A stretch of DNA of 44,166 nucleotides from DATAXV01 sp036272915 (lineage in GTDB: Bacteria > Chloroflexota > Dormibacteria > Dormibacterales > Dormibacteraceae), in the NCBI GenBank assembly GCA_036272915.1, contig DATAXV010000219.1, forward strand, positions 1 through 44,166. Direction: 5' to 3'. The notes beneath the pieces are model-generated. The model was not told the origin of the DNA and ran no database searches. It saw nothing but the letters and a program-made list of their open reading frames with translations. This document shows positions 30,241 to 37,798 of this stretch, piece after piece (the first letter of the stretch is position 1; each line of letters starts with the position of its first letter). A program made the position numbers and the translations under genes.

Positions 30241-32370
30241 ATGGAGAAGGAGACGACGGCACGGAGCGCACCGAGCTTCGGGGCCGGCATGAGCAGGAAT
30301 CGGATCTGGCTGGTATTCGCCGGCCTGGTCCTGGCCATCCTCATGGCCAACCTCGACAACTCGATCGTCAACCCGGCGCTGGCCACCATCGTCGGCTCGC
30401 TCCACGGGCTGCAGCAGATGCAGTGGGTGATCACCGCCTATGTGCTCTCGAGCACCATCGCCCTCCCCCTCTACGGCAAGCTGGGCGACCTGATCGGACG
30501 GAAGTACCTCTTCCTGTTCGCGATCGGCACCTTCCTCGCCGGCTCGATGCTGAGCGGCCTCTCCCAGAACATGACCGAGCTCATCGCCTTCCGGGCGTTC
30601 CAGGGCATGGGCGCAGGCGGCCTGATGATCTCGGCCATGGCCATCACCGGGGAGCTGGTCCCGCCGCGGGCCAGGGGCATGTACATGGGCGTGATCATGG
30701 CCGTCAACAGCATCGGCACCGTCGCCGGTCCGCTGCTCGGCGGGTTCTTCACCGATGACATCAGCTGGCGCTGGTGCTTCTACGTGAACGTCCCCATCGC
30801 CATCGCCGCCATCGCCGTGACCGTGGTCGCCCTGCCCGCCACCGGGCGCGTTCGCGGCCTCAGCCTCGACGTCGTCGGTGCCGCCCTGCTCGCCGCCGGC
30901 TCCGCCTGCCTGATCTTCCTCACCAGCTGGGCCGGGACCAAGTACGACTGGGGCTCCTGGCAGATCCTCTCCCTGGGCGCCGGCTTCGTCGTCGCCACGA
31001 TCCTCTTCGTCATCGCCGAGACCCGCGCCGCCGAGCCGATCATCCCGCTGCGCCTGTTCCGCGAGAGCACGATCACGCTGTCGGCGGCGATCGGCCTCGC
31101 CATCGGGTTCTGCATGTTCGGCGCCGTCGCCTTCATCCCCACCTTCCTGCAGATGGTCGACGGGGTCAGCGCCACCGTCTCCGGCCTGCTCATGCTGCCG
31201 CTGATGGGCGGCGTCATGGTCGCCGCCACGGTGGCCGGCCGGATCGTCTCCTCGACCGGGCGCTACAAGGTGTTCTTCATCCTCGGCGGCGTCGCCACCG
31301 CGGCCGGCGTCGGGCTGCTCTCCCTGATGAGCGCGGACTCGACCCGGCTCGAGAACGGCATCTTCATGGCCGTCACCGGGGTCGGCCTCGGCCTGGTCAT
31401 GAGCGTGATGACCACCGCCGTGCAGAACGTCGCCCCGCGCCGCGACCTGGGCGCGGCGACCTCGACCGTCAACTTCTTCCGCCAGATCGGCGCCTCGCTG
31501 GGCACCGCCGTGGTCGGCACCCTGTTCACCACCCGCCTGACCAGCAACCTCGCCGCCGACCTGCCCCGCGGGGCCAGCCTGCACGTGTCCTCGATCAGCG
31601 CGATCACGCCGGCCGTCGTCCACCACCTGCCGGCGGTGCTGCGCGCCGACTTCATCCACGCCTACGCGACCGCCCTGCCGCCGATCTTCCTCTACCTGGT
31701 CCCCATCGCCGCCGTCGCCTTCGTCCTCGCCTGGTTCCTCCGCGAGGTGCCGCTGCGGGGCGGACCGGCGACCGAGACCGCGCCCGCTCCGGCCGTCGCC
31801 GACCCGACGGTGCGCCCGCTGATCACGGTCGCCGCCCAGGGCACCCCGGCCTCGCGCGCCGTCGCCGCCGAGACCTCGGCCCGGCTGGAGCTCCCGCTGC
31901 TCGACCTGAGCGCCGGACCGGAGGCGCTGACGGCGGCGCTCCGGGCGACGCTGAGCGGCAACCCAGAGGCGGTGAGCGGGATCGCCGGCCTCGTCGCCGA
32001 GGCCGCGGCCGGGATCGTCCCGCACGGCCTCTCCGACCGGATCCTGGGCCTGGTCACCGGGTCCGGGGGCGTGGTCCTCGATCCGCGCCGGGCCCCGGCC
32101 TCCGACCGCCTGCTCGAGGTGGAGGTCAGGGCCGCCGACGACGGGGATCCCGCCCGGCTGAGCCTGGACCTGGGATCGCTGGCCGTGCCCACCTGCGTCG
32201 CCGTGATCGTGGCGGCGGCGCTGGCCGAGGCGGACCGGGTGCTGGCCCCGGCACCGGAGCCGGTGCTGCCGGAGCCGGACGCCAACGAGGAGCTGCTCGC
32301 CCGTCTCGAGTCGACCCTTCGCACCGAGCTGGCCCGCCGCCAGGAGGTGGAGGTGGTCGCCGCCGGCTGA
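30241..32370 (+). CDS. MFS drug efflux pump (DHA2, 14-TMS) with a long soluble C-terminal extension
   Basis: Proton-driven exporter of 709 residues. The first ~510 residues form a DHA2-type MFS domain: LMANLDNSIVNPALATI in helix 1, the motif A loop GKLGDLIGRKYLF near residue 80, and the motif C region GTVAGPLLGGFFTDD near 160. Roughly 14 hydrophobic helices can be counted. After WFLREVPLRGG (about 500-510) comes a soluble Ala/Glu-rich region of some 200 residues with no domain I recognise; normal family members stop near 500-550. The ATG follows AAGGAGGA by 8 nt. The promoter carries operator copies shared with the TetR gene 3 kb downstream, so the pump is likely repressed by it. A strong hairpin follows the stop. 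Confidence 0.93.
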   Translation: MEKETTARSAPSFGAGMSRNRIWLVFAGLVLAILMANLDNSIVNPALATIVGSLHGLQQMQWVITAYVLSSTIALPLYGKLGDLIGRKYLFLFAIGTFLAGSMLSGLSQNMTELIAFRAFQGMGAGGLMISAMAITGELVPPRARGMYMGVIMAVNSIGTVAGPLLGGFFTDDISWRWCFYVNVPIAIAAIAVTVVALPATGRVRGLSLDVVGAALLAAGSACLIFLTSWAGTKYDWGSWQILSLGAGFVVATILFVIAETRAAEPIIPLRLFRESTITLSAAIGLAIGFCMFGAVAFIPTFLQMVDGVSATVSGLLMLPLMGGVMVAATVAGRIVSSTGRYKVFFILGGVATAAGVGLLSLMSADSTRLENGIFMAVTGVGLGLVMSVMTTAVQNVAPRRDLGAATSTVNFFRQIGASLGTAVVGTLFTTRLTSNLAADLPRGASLHVSSISAITPAVVHHLPAVLRADFIHAYATALPPIFLYLVPIAAVAFVLAWFLREVPLRGGPATETAPAPAVADPTVRPLITVAAQGTPASRAVAAETSARLELPLLDLSAGPEALTAALRATLSGNPEAVSGIAGLVAEAAAGIVPHGLSDRILGLVTGSGGVVLDPRRAPASDRLLEVEVRAADDGDPARLSLDLGSLAVPTCVAVIVAAALAEADRVLAPAPEPVLPEPDANEELLARLESTLRTELARRQEVEVVAAG

Positions 32371-32391
32371 GCCCTCCTCGGTCTGATGCGA

Positions 32392-32422
32392 ACGATGCCT
32401 CCGGCCGCGCCGGGGGCATCGT
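32392..32422 (+). terminator. Strong hairpin terminator after the MFS gene
   Basis: ACGATGCC-T-CCGGC (32392-32405), CGC loop, GCCGG-G-GGCATCGT (32409-32422): a 14-bp stem with one G-U pair beginning 21 bp after the MFS stop. It may serve both directions, since the opposing small gene ends at 32441. No U-tract follows. Confidence 0.75.
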
Positions 32423-32440
32423 CGTGTCAGGCCGGAGCGG

Positions 32441-32692
32441 TCACCGCTCCCAGAGGTCGAGCAGCCGGATCTCCCGCTCGTCCTCGGCCATGACCATGCG
32501 CGAGGTCCGGTAGCGGACGTAGTAGAGGCCGCCGACCTGCGGTACGACGTCGGCGAGCTCGCCGAGCTGGCAGATCCCCCTCACCGCCCCGAGGGTGAGA
32601 AGCGAACGGACGTCGTCGGCGCCATCCGGGTCACGAGCCGCGAGATCCCCCAGCGGACGGGCCGCCCGGGCCGCGATGCGAACGCTCTTCAC
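32441..32692 (-). CDS. Hypothetical 83-residue protein
   Basis: I do not recognise this protein. Its codons are strongly GC-biased at the third position, as in neighbouring genes, and no longer overlapping gene competes, so coding is likely. The N-terminal half is Arg/Ala/Asp-rich (ARDPDGADDVRSLLTLGAV). The C-terminal half (GGLYYVRYRTSRMVMAEDER, then EIRLLDLWER) resembles the terminal beta-hairpin of RelE/ParE-type toxins, but the usual helical part is missing, so this is only a hint. GTG start at 32692 lacks a good ribosome site. It lies 105 bp downstream of the TetR gene on the same strand and could be co-transcribed with it. Confidence 0.5.
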   Translation of the reverse strand: MKSVRIAARAARPLGDLAARDPDGADDVRSLLTLGAVRGICQLGELADVVPQVGGLYYVRYRTSRMVMAEDEREIRLLDLWER

Positions 32693-32797
32693 CTCAGTGG
32701 CAGAACGTCGTCCCGGTGATGGATGGGGTGGTGGCCGGCCCTGGGCATGGCCGGACCGTCAATGCCTCGAAGGCGGCGGGAGCACACGCGCTAAATG

Positions 32798-33412
32798 CTA
32801 TCCCTCGCCCCCGGCCGGCGTCGGGATCGGGGCCGGATCACTGAGCACCAGCTCGCGCGGGATCCCGATCAGGTCCGCCGAGATCTCCAGCGCCGCCGCC
32901 TTGATCTCCTCGGGGGTCCCGGGGAAGCCGAACTTGCCGGCGCCCATGCTGAGGTGCAGGGCCATCACCGCCATCACCGCGCGGAGCTGATCGACGATGG
33001 GCGCGTCCGGATCCCGGAAGAGGTCGAATACCGCCCACATGCGCGTCTGCATCTCACCGGCCACGACCAGGTCGTGGAGGGAGCCCTGGTTCTCGTGCTG
33101 GAAGACCATGATCGTCCGCCAGCGGCCGTCGAGGATCGTCCCATAGCGGCGCAGCAGCTCGGCCCTGGTCTCGCGCGTTCGCGGCCGGGCGCGGCCCCAG
33201 GCGACCAGGTCGTCGACCTCGGCGACGGCGTCCTGGAAGACGCTGCGGAGGATGTCCTCCTTGGTCTTGAAGTGGTAGTAGAGCGCGGCCTTGGTCACGC
33301 CCAGCCGCTCCGAGATCTCCCGGAGCGAGGTCTTCTCGTACCCCTGCTCGGAGAAGAGGTCGAGCGCGACCTGCTGGATCTGCGTGCGGGTGTCCGTTCT
33401 TCGGTTGCTCAT
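32798..33412 (-). CDS. TetR-family transcriptional repressor
   Basis: One-component regulator of 204 residues. The N-terminal TetR helix-turn-helix is textbook: IQQVALDLFSEQGYEKTSLR, EISERLGVTKAALYYHFKTK, EDIL at about 12-55. The C-terminal ~140 residues form the ligand-binding dimer domain without recognisable specificity, including a Met/Gly-rich helix (MAVMALHLSMGAGKFGF). The ATG at 33412 follows GGGGAAAG; an in-frame TTG at 33430 is less likely. Operator-like copies flank its own promoter (33431-33495) and that of the MFS pump, so I infer autoregulation and control of the pump, with a drug-like ligand. Inducer unknown. Confidence 0.95.
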   Translation of the reverse strand: MSNRRTDTRTQIQQVALDLFSEQGYEKTSLREISERLGVTKAALYYHFKTKEDILRSVFQDAVAEVDDLVAWGRARPRTRETRAELLRRYGTILDGRWRTIMVFQHENQGSLHDLVVAGEMQTRMWAVFDLFRDPDAPIVDQLRAVMAVMALHLSMGAGKFGFPGTPEEIKAAALEISADLIGIPRELVLSDPAPIPTPAGGEG

Positions 33413-33430
33413 TCGGCTTTCCCCGGGCAA

Positions 33431-33495
33431 CTTGCTTGACGCCAGGTTAATGAAAGTATACCGCCATCCGGCGAACTTGTCTGCCGACAGGTAAG
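33431..33495 (-). promoter_or_regulatory. tetR promoter flanked by two operator-like copies shared with the MFS promoter
   Basis: TATACT on the minus strand at 33460-33455 is a good -10; a weak -35 (CAGACA, 33483-33478) lies 17 nt upstream. Copy 1 (33431-33452, begins CTTGCTTGACGCC) falls just past the start; copy 2 (33474-33495, ends CCGACAGGTAAG) covers the -35. Each matches the equivalent MFS copy at 16 of 22 positions. Copy 2 is itself an imperfect palindrome, CTTGTCTG-4-CAGGTAAG. Confidence 0.7.
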
Positions 33496-33511
33496 CGTCT
33501 CTTCGGCGGAT

Positions 33512-34180
33512 TCAGCCGGGGCCCGGCTCGCTCTTGTCCTCGATCTCCCAGGCGTGGTCCAGGGCATGCCAGGCGAGGCGCCTCGCCGCGTAGCGCGACG
33601 GCCATCCCCTCGCCACCGGCGCGGTCCCGTCGGACGGCCGGCGGAGCACCTCGAGCAGGGCCTCGCGGAAGGCCGCCACCGCCCCCGCGTCGTCCGCCGC
33701 CGGCTGGCGCAGGCGGAGCCCCAGCTTGCGGACGTAGGCGGTCTCGGCGGCGAGCACGTGGTCGATGATGGCGTCGCGGTCGCGCCCCCCGCCCCTGGGG
33801 CCCTTGCGCAGCGACGCCGGCGCCCCGGCGGCGACTCGGTCCAGCACCCACCACGAGGCCTCGACCAGCCTCGCCTCGCGTTCCGCCTCACCGGCCGAGA
33901 GCGGCCGGGCGTCGACCGTGGCGAACGCGGCGATGGCGCCGAAGTCGGTGGTCATCGATCCGGGCAGCCGCTCGACGACCTCGAAGGTCACATCCTCGCC
34001 GTCGAGGAAGGCCAGGCCCGCCTCTCGAGCGACCGGCGCGTAGCGCGGGGCATAGGCGGCGAGCGCGGCCAGAGCCGCCTCCTCCCCCCTCCCCGAGCGG
34101 CACCAGCCGGGCCAGTCGAGACTGCAGGCGAAGGTCCGCCGGGAGCCCTCCTCCAGGTAGACCTCGAGGGCGCCGGCCAC
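33512..34180 (-). CDS. HicB-like/DinB-like two-domain protein of unknown function
   Basis: Protein of 222 residues not assignable to a named family. The first ~50 residues resemble a HicB/DUF1902-type fold (VYLEEGSRRTFACSLDWPG, then WCRSGRGEEAALAALAAYAP, compare the HicB pattern DLPGCxSxGxTxEEA). The rest is helical and resembles a DinB bundle: IIDHVLAAETAYVRKLGLRL near residue 137 and RRLAWHALDHAWEIEDKSEP near the C-terminus, with His at the metal-ligand-like places. Translation starts at GTG 34180, 4 nt after the stop of the DinB gene that precedes it, so the two proteins are made together and may interact. No toxin-antitoxin partner (HicA) is visible. Confidence 0.75.
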   Translation of the reverse strand: MAGALEVYLEEGSRRTFACSLDWPGWCRSGRGEEAALAALAAYAPRYAPVAREAGLAFLDGEDVTFEVVERLPGSMTTDFGAIAAFATVDARPLSAGEAEREARLVEASWWVLDRVAAGAPASLRKGPRGGGRDRDAIIDHVLAAETAYVRKLGLRLRQPAADDAGAVAAFREALLEVLRRPSDGTAPVARGWPSRYAARRLAWHALDHAWEIEDKSEPGPG

Positions 34181-34184
34181 GCCT

Positions 34185-34697
34185 CTACCTGCGCTCGGCC
34201 AGCCCGCGGAGATAGGCCGCCTGGCCGGCGTGCTGCAGGTCGTCGGAGATGACGCTGACGAGGCGGACGCCGAGCGTCACCGGCGGGTCCCAGCGCTCGT
34301 CGACGACCCGGTCGAGGTCCCCGTCGGCCAGGCCGCGGACGTAGGCCACGGTCTGCTCGTGCACGGCGTCCAGATAGCCGGTGAGGAGGTCGCCGGAGCT
34401 GACCTTGACCGCCCCCACCTCGCTCGAGCTCTGCCCGTAGCCGGTGGCGGAGGGCTGGAAGGGGAGTCCGAGACGACCGACCCAGCCCTGGGCGGTCCAC
34501 ACCTGCTCCAGGCCGCCGGCGTCGGCGACGTGGTCGTCCTGGACGCGGGCGAGGTGCCAGACCAACCAGGCGATCGAGTTGGCCTTGGCGTCCGGTCGGT
34601 AGGAGAGCTGATCGGGGGTGAGGCCGTCGACCGCGTGGTGGACGACCTCCCTGACCCGGCTGTACGAGTCGACGAGCAGATCGGTGGATGCGGACAT
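34185..34697 (-). CDS. DinB-family (DUF664) putative metal-dependent transferase
   Basis: Four-helix-bundle protein of 170 residues. The first metal-binding His is in SIAWLVWHLARVQDDHVADA at about 42-61 with a second His in the same helix region, and the third in SVISDDLQHAGQAAYLRGLA near residue 150, as expected for DinB/YfiT/DUF664 proteins. Some relatives transfer small-molecule thiols onto substrates; the substrate here is unknown. ATG at 34697 after a strong AAAGGAGG ribosome site. First gene of a two-gene unit with the HicB/DinB-like protein. Gap to the ABC permease gene on the same strand is 69 bp. Confidence 0.9.
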   Translation of the reverse strand: MSASTDLLVDSYSRVREVVHHAVDGLTPDQLSYRPDAKANSIAWLVWHLARVQDDHVADAGGLEQVWTAQGWVGRLGLPFQPSATGYGQSSSEVGAVKVSSGDLLTGYLDAVHEQTVAYVRGLADGDLDRVVDERWDPPVTLGVRLVSVISDDLQHAGQAAYLRGLAERR

Positions 34698-34766
34698 GGG
34701 GTGCTACCTCCTTTTGGTCACGAGCATAGGGCCACCGGCATCGGGCGGCAGGCCCGCCTGTCCCGA

Positions 34767-36020
34767 TCAGGATCCGCGCAGCGCCTCGAGCAGGTTGACC
34801 CTGGCGCCGAAGTGCAGCACCGAGTTGGAGTAGATCCGAGCCGCGGTCAGAGCGACCCCCACGATGCAGGCAACGAGCAGCACCGCCGCCACCGCGATCT
34901 GCCAGGCGGGGACGGCGCTCGCCGCGATCCGGATCGGCATCAGGATCGGCGCGAAGAAGGGCACCATCGAGAGGATGGTGGTCGGCCCGGCCAGCGCCGA
35001 GAGCTCCCCGCCGGAGACGCTCGCGGTGGCCTCGGGGACGGCGACGCCGAGGGCCAGCAGGTAGCCGATGACGAGCACCAGCATCACCGGCAGGGTCGCG
35101 TTGGTGACATCCTCCGAGCGGGAGACGAGGGAGGCCATGGCCGCGATCATCTGGGCGTAGAGCAGCAGTCCGAGGACGAACCAGAGGACGCCGCCGATGA
35201 TGGTGCCGACGGCGCTGCCGGGGAGGCTGAAGATGTGGTTCGGCACGATGAAGACGATGGCGGCGGCGGCGATCACGGCCACCTGGAGGAGGCCGACGGC
35301 GCTGATGCCGGCGACCTTGCCGACCAGCAGCTGGCCGGAGCGGACCGTGGAGAGCAGGATCTCGACGACGCGGCTCGACTTCTCCGCCACCACGCCCTGC
35401 CCGATGACCTGGCCGTAGACGCCGAGGAAGATGTACAGGGCGATCGCCATCACGATCCCGATGAAGGGCTGCTGGTAGCCGGAGGAATGCGAGGGCTTCA
35501 GGCGCTGGACCGGCACCCGGATCCGGTCGATGCGCGCGTAGAGCTTGGAGGGGTCCAGCCCGGACGCGCGCAGCTCCGCCGTCAGCTCGTTGTCCTGGAC
35601 GAGGCTGAGCAGCGCGCTCTGGAAGGTGCCGTTGACACCGGAGGCGACGACGATGCGGGGCGAGGCGGGCGTCCCCGCGACCAGCGCGTCGAGGCTTCCC
35701 GAGCGGACCTGGCTATCACCGCTGGCCAGGCTGGACACCCGGGTGACGTGGACGTCGACCCCGGACGTGGACGACCGGAGCGGGCCGGCCAGGGCCGCGG
35801 TCTGAGGGGTGAAGCCGACCTGATAGGTCGGCGTCGTGTTGATCTTGGAGAAGACGTTGACCTGGAGCAGCGCGAAGCCGCCGATCACGGCGATGATGAG
35901 GATGGTGCTGATCACGTAGATCCGGTTCCTCACCCTGGTCGTGAACTCGCGGCCGGCGACGAGCAGGATCGTGCTCAGGACGCCGGAGTCGACTCGCCTC
36001 CTCTCCGGGAAGCCGTTCAT
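34767..36020 (-). CDS. ABC-2 type permease (NatB-like)
   Basis: Membrane subunit of 417 residues of an ABC exporter. One transmembrane helix at about 35-55, a long extracytoplasmic region (about 60-185), then five or six helices from about 188 to the end. The motif GVVAEKSSRVVEILLSTVRS near residue 217 is typical of ABC-2/NatB permeases. Final residues VLHFGARVNLLEALRGS also fit the family. The ATG at 36020 overlaps the ATPase stop by 4 nt. NatAB-type systems export Na+ or antimicrobial compounds; specificity is not evident here. The gene pair lies behind the ATATCGATAT palindrome. Confidence 0.92.
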   Translation of the reverse strand: MNGFPERRRVDSGVLSTILLVAGREFTTRVRNRIYVISTILIIAVIGGFALLQVNVFSKINTTPTYQVGFTPQTAALAGPLRSSTSGVDVHVTRVSSLASGDSQVRSGSLDALVAGTPASPRIVVASGVNGTFQSALLSLVQDNELTAELRASGLDPSKLYARIDRIRVPVQRLKPSHSSGYQQPFIGIVMAIALYIFLGVYGQVIGQGVVAEKSSRVVEILLSTVRSGQLLVGKVAGISAVGLLQVAVIAAAAIVFIVPNHIFSLPGSAVGTIIGGVLWFVLGLLLYAQMIAAMASLVSRSEDVTNATLPVMLVLVIGYLLALGVAVPEATASVSGGELSALAGPTTILSMVPFFAPILMPIRIAASAVPAWQIAVAAVLLVACIVGVALTAARIYSNSVLHFGARVNLLEALRGS

Positions 36021-36928
36021 TCCGCCACCTCCTCGGTGACCACGTGCCGGAACAGCTCGGCCAGGCTCGGCCGGTCGGGCCGGAACTCGTGGACGGGACC
36101 GGTGCGCAGGGCGGCGGCGAGGACGGCCTGGTCATCCGCCCCCTCGCCCAGCTCGAGCAGCATTCGCGTCCCCTCGGCGCGCACCGGCTTGACCCCGGTC
36201 AGCTCCGAGGCCCAGTCGGTGCCGGCGAGGGGCGCGTCGACCCAGACCCGGCGGGCCGCCGTCGCGCGCAGCTCGTCGACGGTGCCGCTGGCCACCATGT
36301 GCCCGGCCCGGACGATCCCGACGCGGTCGGAGAGGCGCTCGACCAGCTCCAGCTGGTGGCTCGAGAACACCACCGAGACCCCGGCCTCGGCCCGCTCGCG
36401 CAGCACCGCGGTCATGAGGTCGACGGCGACCGGATCCAGCCCGGAGAAGGGCTCGTCGAGGATCAGCGCCTCCGGCTCGAAGACGAGCGCCGCCGCCAGC
36501 TGGACCCGCTGCTGGTTACCCATGCTCAGCTTCTGCAGCTTCTCGGCACCACGGTCGGCGAGCCCGAACCGCTCCAGCCAGTCCCGGGCCGATCGCCGTG
36601 CGGCGACCCCGGTCATGCCGTGCAGGCGGGCCAGGTAGACGAGCTGCTCGGCCACGCCCATGGTCGGGTAGAGGCCCCGCTCCTCGGGCATGTAGCCGAT
36701 GCGGCGGCGGGTGTCGAAGGTGATCGGCGACCCCGCCCAGCGCACCTCGCCGGCGTCGGCGGCGAGCACCCCGAGCACGACCCGCATCGTCGTCGTCTTG
36801 CCCGCGCCGTTCGGTCCGACGAAGCCGAAGACCTCGCCGGAACGGACCTCGAAGGAGACGTCGTCGACCGCCAGAACGCGTCCGTAGCGTTTCGACACCC
36901 GGTCGATCTCCAGCAACTGTTCGGTCAC
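36017..36928 (-). CDS. ABC transporter ATP-binding protein (NatA-like, DrrA-type)
   Basis: ATPase of 303 residues. Walker A VGPNGAGKTTTMRVVLG near residue 39, Q-loop segment YMPEERGLYPTMGVAEQLVY, signature KLSMGNQQRVQLAAAL (LSMGNQ variant common in NatA), Walker B LILDEPFSGLDPV, and H-loop VFSSHQLELVERL. The C-terminal ~90 residues form the DrrA-type extension. The start is GTG 36928 with GGAGG 9 nt upstream; longer in-frame starts would read through the palindromic operator. Coupled to the permease gene by a 4-nt overlap. The 12-bp arms of the palindrome end 25 bp before the start, so expression is probably under tight local repression. Confidence 0.94.
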   Translation of the reverse strand: MTEQLLEIDRVSKRYGRVLAVDDVSFEVRSGEVFGFVGPNGAGKTTTMRVVLGVLAADAGEVRWAGSPITFDTRRRIGYMPEERGLYPTMGVAEQLVYLARLHGMTGVAARRSARDWLERFGLADRGAEKLQKLSMGNQQRVQLAAALVFEPEALILDEPFSGLDPVAVDLMTAVLRERAEAGVSVVFSSHQLELVERLSDRVGIVRAGHMVASGTVDELRATAARRVWVDAPLAGTDWASELTGVKPVRAEGTRMLLELGEGADDQAVLAAALRTGPVHEFRPDRPSLAELFRHVVTEEVAE

Positions 36929-36952
36929 GTCTCGAATCCTCCAGTGACACCC

Positions 36953-36990
36953 ATATCGATATCGAGATGATATCACTGCGATATCGATAT
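36953..36990. promoter_or_regulatory. Large ATATCGATAT palindrome upstream of the ABC exporter
   Basis: ATATCGATATCG (36953-36964) and CGATATCGATAT (36979-36990) are perfect 12-bp inverted arms with a 14-bp centre that itself contains the palindrome TGATATCA (36968-36975). The AT-rich, fully symmetric block stands out in this GC-rich sequence. It lies between the ABC ATPase (minus) and the GNAT gene (plus) and overlaps any ABC promoter (for example TATCAT at 36972-36967). The structure suggests cooperative binding of two dimers of a repressor such as a PadR, MarR or TetR protein; none with this site is identified. Confidence 0.75.
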
Positions 36991-37050
36991 AGGAAATCCG
37001 GGAGGCGATGCGAACGCCCGGCGGGAGACCGGTGTGCGAACGTGGTCTGG

Positions 37051-37569
37051 ATGGAAGGAGAAGACCAGAGGGGCTTCGTCACCGAGGCCCCGTCGCCGAT
37101 CCGCGAGTACCACCACACCGACCGCGACGCCGTCGTCGCCCTCTCCCTGCGCGCCTGGGCGCCCGTGTTCGACTCGATGCGGCGGGTGCTCGGCGACGGC
37201 ATCTTCGCCGAGATCTACGGCGAGGACTGGCGGCTCCGGCAGTCGGCGGCGGTCGGCGACGTGCTCGACGACGACGCGATGCGGATCTGGGTCGCCGAGG
37301 AGGGCGGCGAGGTGAGCGGATTCGTCGCCGCCGTGATGCGATCGCAGCGGGTCGGCGAGATCGAGATGCTGGCCGTCGATCCGGAGGCGGCCAACCGCGG
37401 CCTGGGGACCAGGCTGACCGGCGTCGGCACCGCCTGGCTGCGAGAGCAGGGAGCCCGGCTGGCCGTGATCGGGACCGGGGGCGATCCCGGCCACGCGCCG
37501 GCGCGGCGCGTCTACGAGAAGGCCGGCTACACCGGCCTGCCCCTGGCCCGCTACTACCGCACGCTCTGA
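37051..37569 (+). CDS. GNAT-family N-acetyltransferase
   Basis: Acetyl-CoA-dependent acetyltransferase of 172 residues. Motif A is IEMLAVDPEAANRGLGTRLT near residue 110 with the pyrophosphate loop NRGLGT, followed by the helix AWLREQGARLAVIGTG and the C-terminal RRVYEKAGYTGLPLARYYR. The substrate cannot be predicted; related proteins acetylate amino groups of antibiotics, amino acids or protein termini. I place the start at ATG 37051; GTG 37042 is equally open and no ribosome site decides between them. Divergent from the ABC exporter, sharing the palindromic region. The 229 bp between it and the MarR gene hold no convincing gene, only a protein-like stretch in another frame. Confidence 0.88.
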   Translation: MEGEDQRGFVTEAPSPIREYHHTDRDAVVALSLRAWAPVFDSMRRVLGDGIFAEIYGEDWRLRQSAAVGDVLDDDAMRIWVAEEGGEVSGFVAAVMRSQRVGEIEMLAVDPEAANRGLGTRLTGVGTAWLREQGARLAVIGTGGDPGHAPARRVYEKAGYTGLPLARYYRTL

Positions 37570-37759
37570 GCGCCGCCCGGCAGGGCGCGAGGTTCCACCT
37601 CACCGTCGGCGGCCGGCCACGTCGCCGGAGCCAGGTCGGCGCCGGCGCGGTCCCTCTACATGATCTTGGTCCCGACCGCGCGTCGGCGCCGGAGCGGTGG
37701 GAGGAGTGGGCCCACCTGACCCTGCGCGCCCAGCTCCGCTCGAGCTGACCGCCGTCCCT

Positions 37760-37791
37760 ATCGTTCGGATGCCGAACGATGCCGGTAGGAT
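37760..37791 (+). promoter_or_regulatory. MarR operator and -10 element
   Basis: ATCGTTCGG and CCGAACGAT (37760-37768 and 37772-37780) are perfect 9-bp inverted arms around a 3-bp centre, the spacing typical of MarR operators. TAGGAT (37786-37791) is a -10 candidate 7 nt before the MarR ATG, so the repressor would block its own promoter and the mRNA would be leaderless. Confidence 0.65.
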
Positions 37792-37798
37792 GGGGCCG

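Noticed and set aside
30235..32025. 596-codon minus-strand frame rich in Asp/Gly/His
   Set aside because: Antisense shadow of the MFS gene; the composition reflects the complementary reading of hydrophobic codons.
34230..36638. 802-codon plus-strand frame
   Set aside because: Antisense to DinB and ABC genes that have full motif sets.
37570..37748. Protein-like stretch (RWEEWAHLTLRAQLRSS) after the GNAT gene
   Set aside because: Too short, no start or domain; possibly a decayed gene end, but not supportable from the sequence alone.
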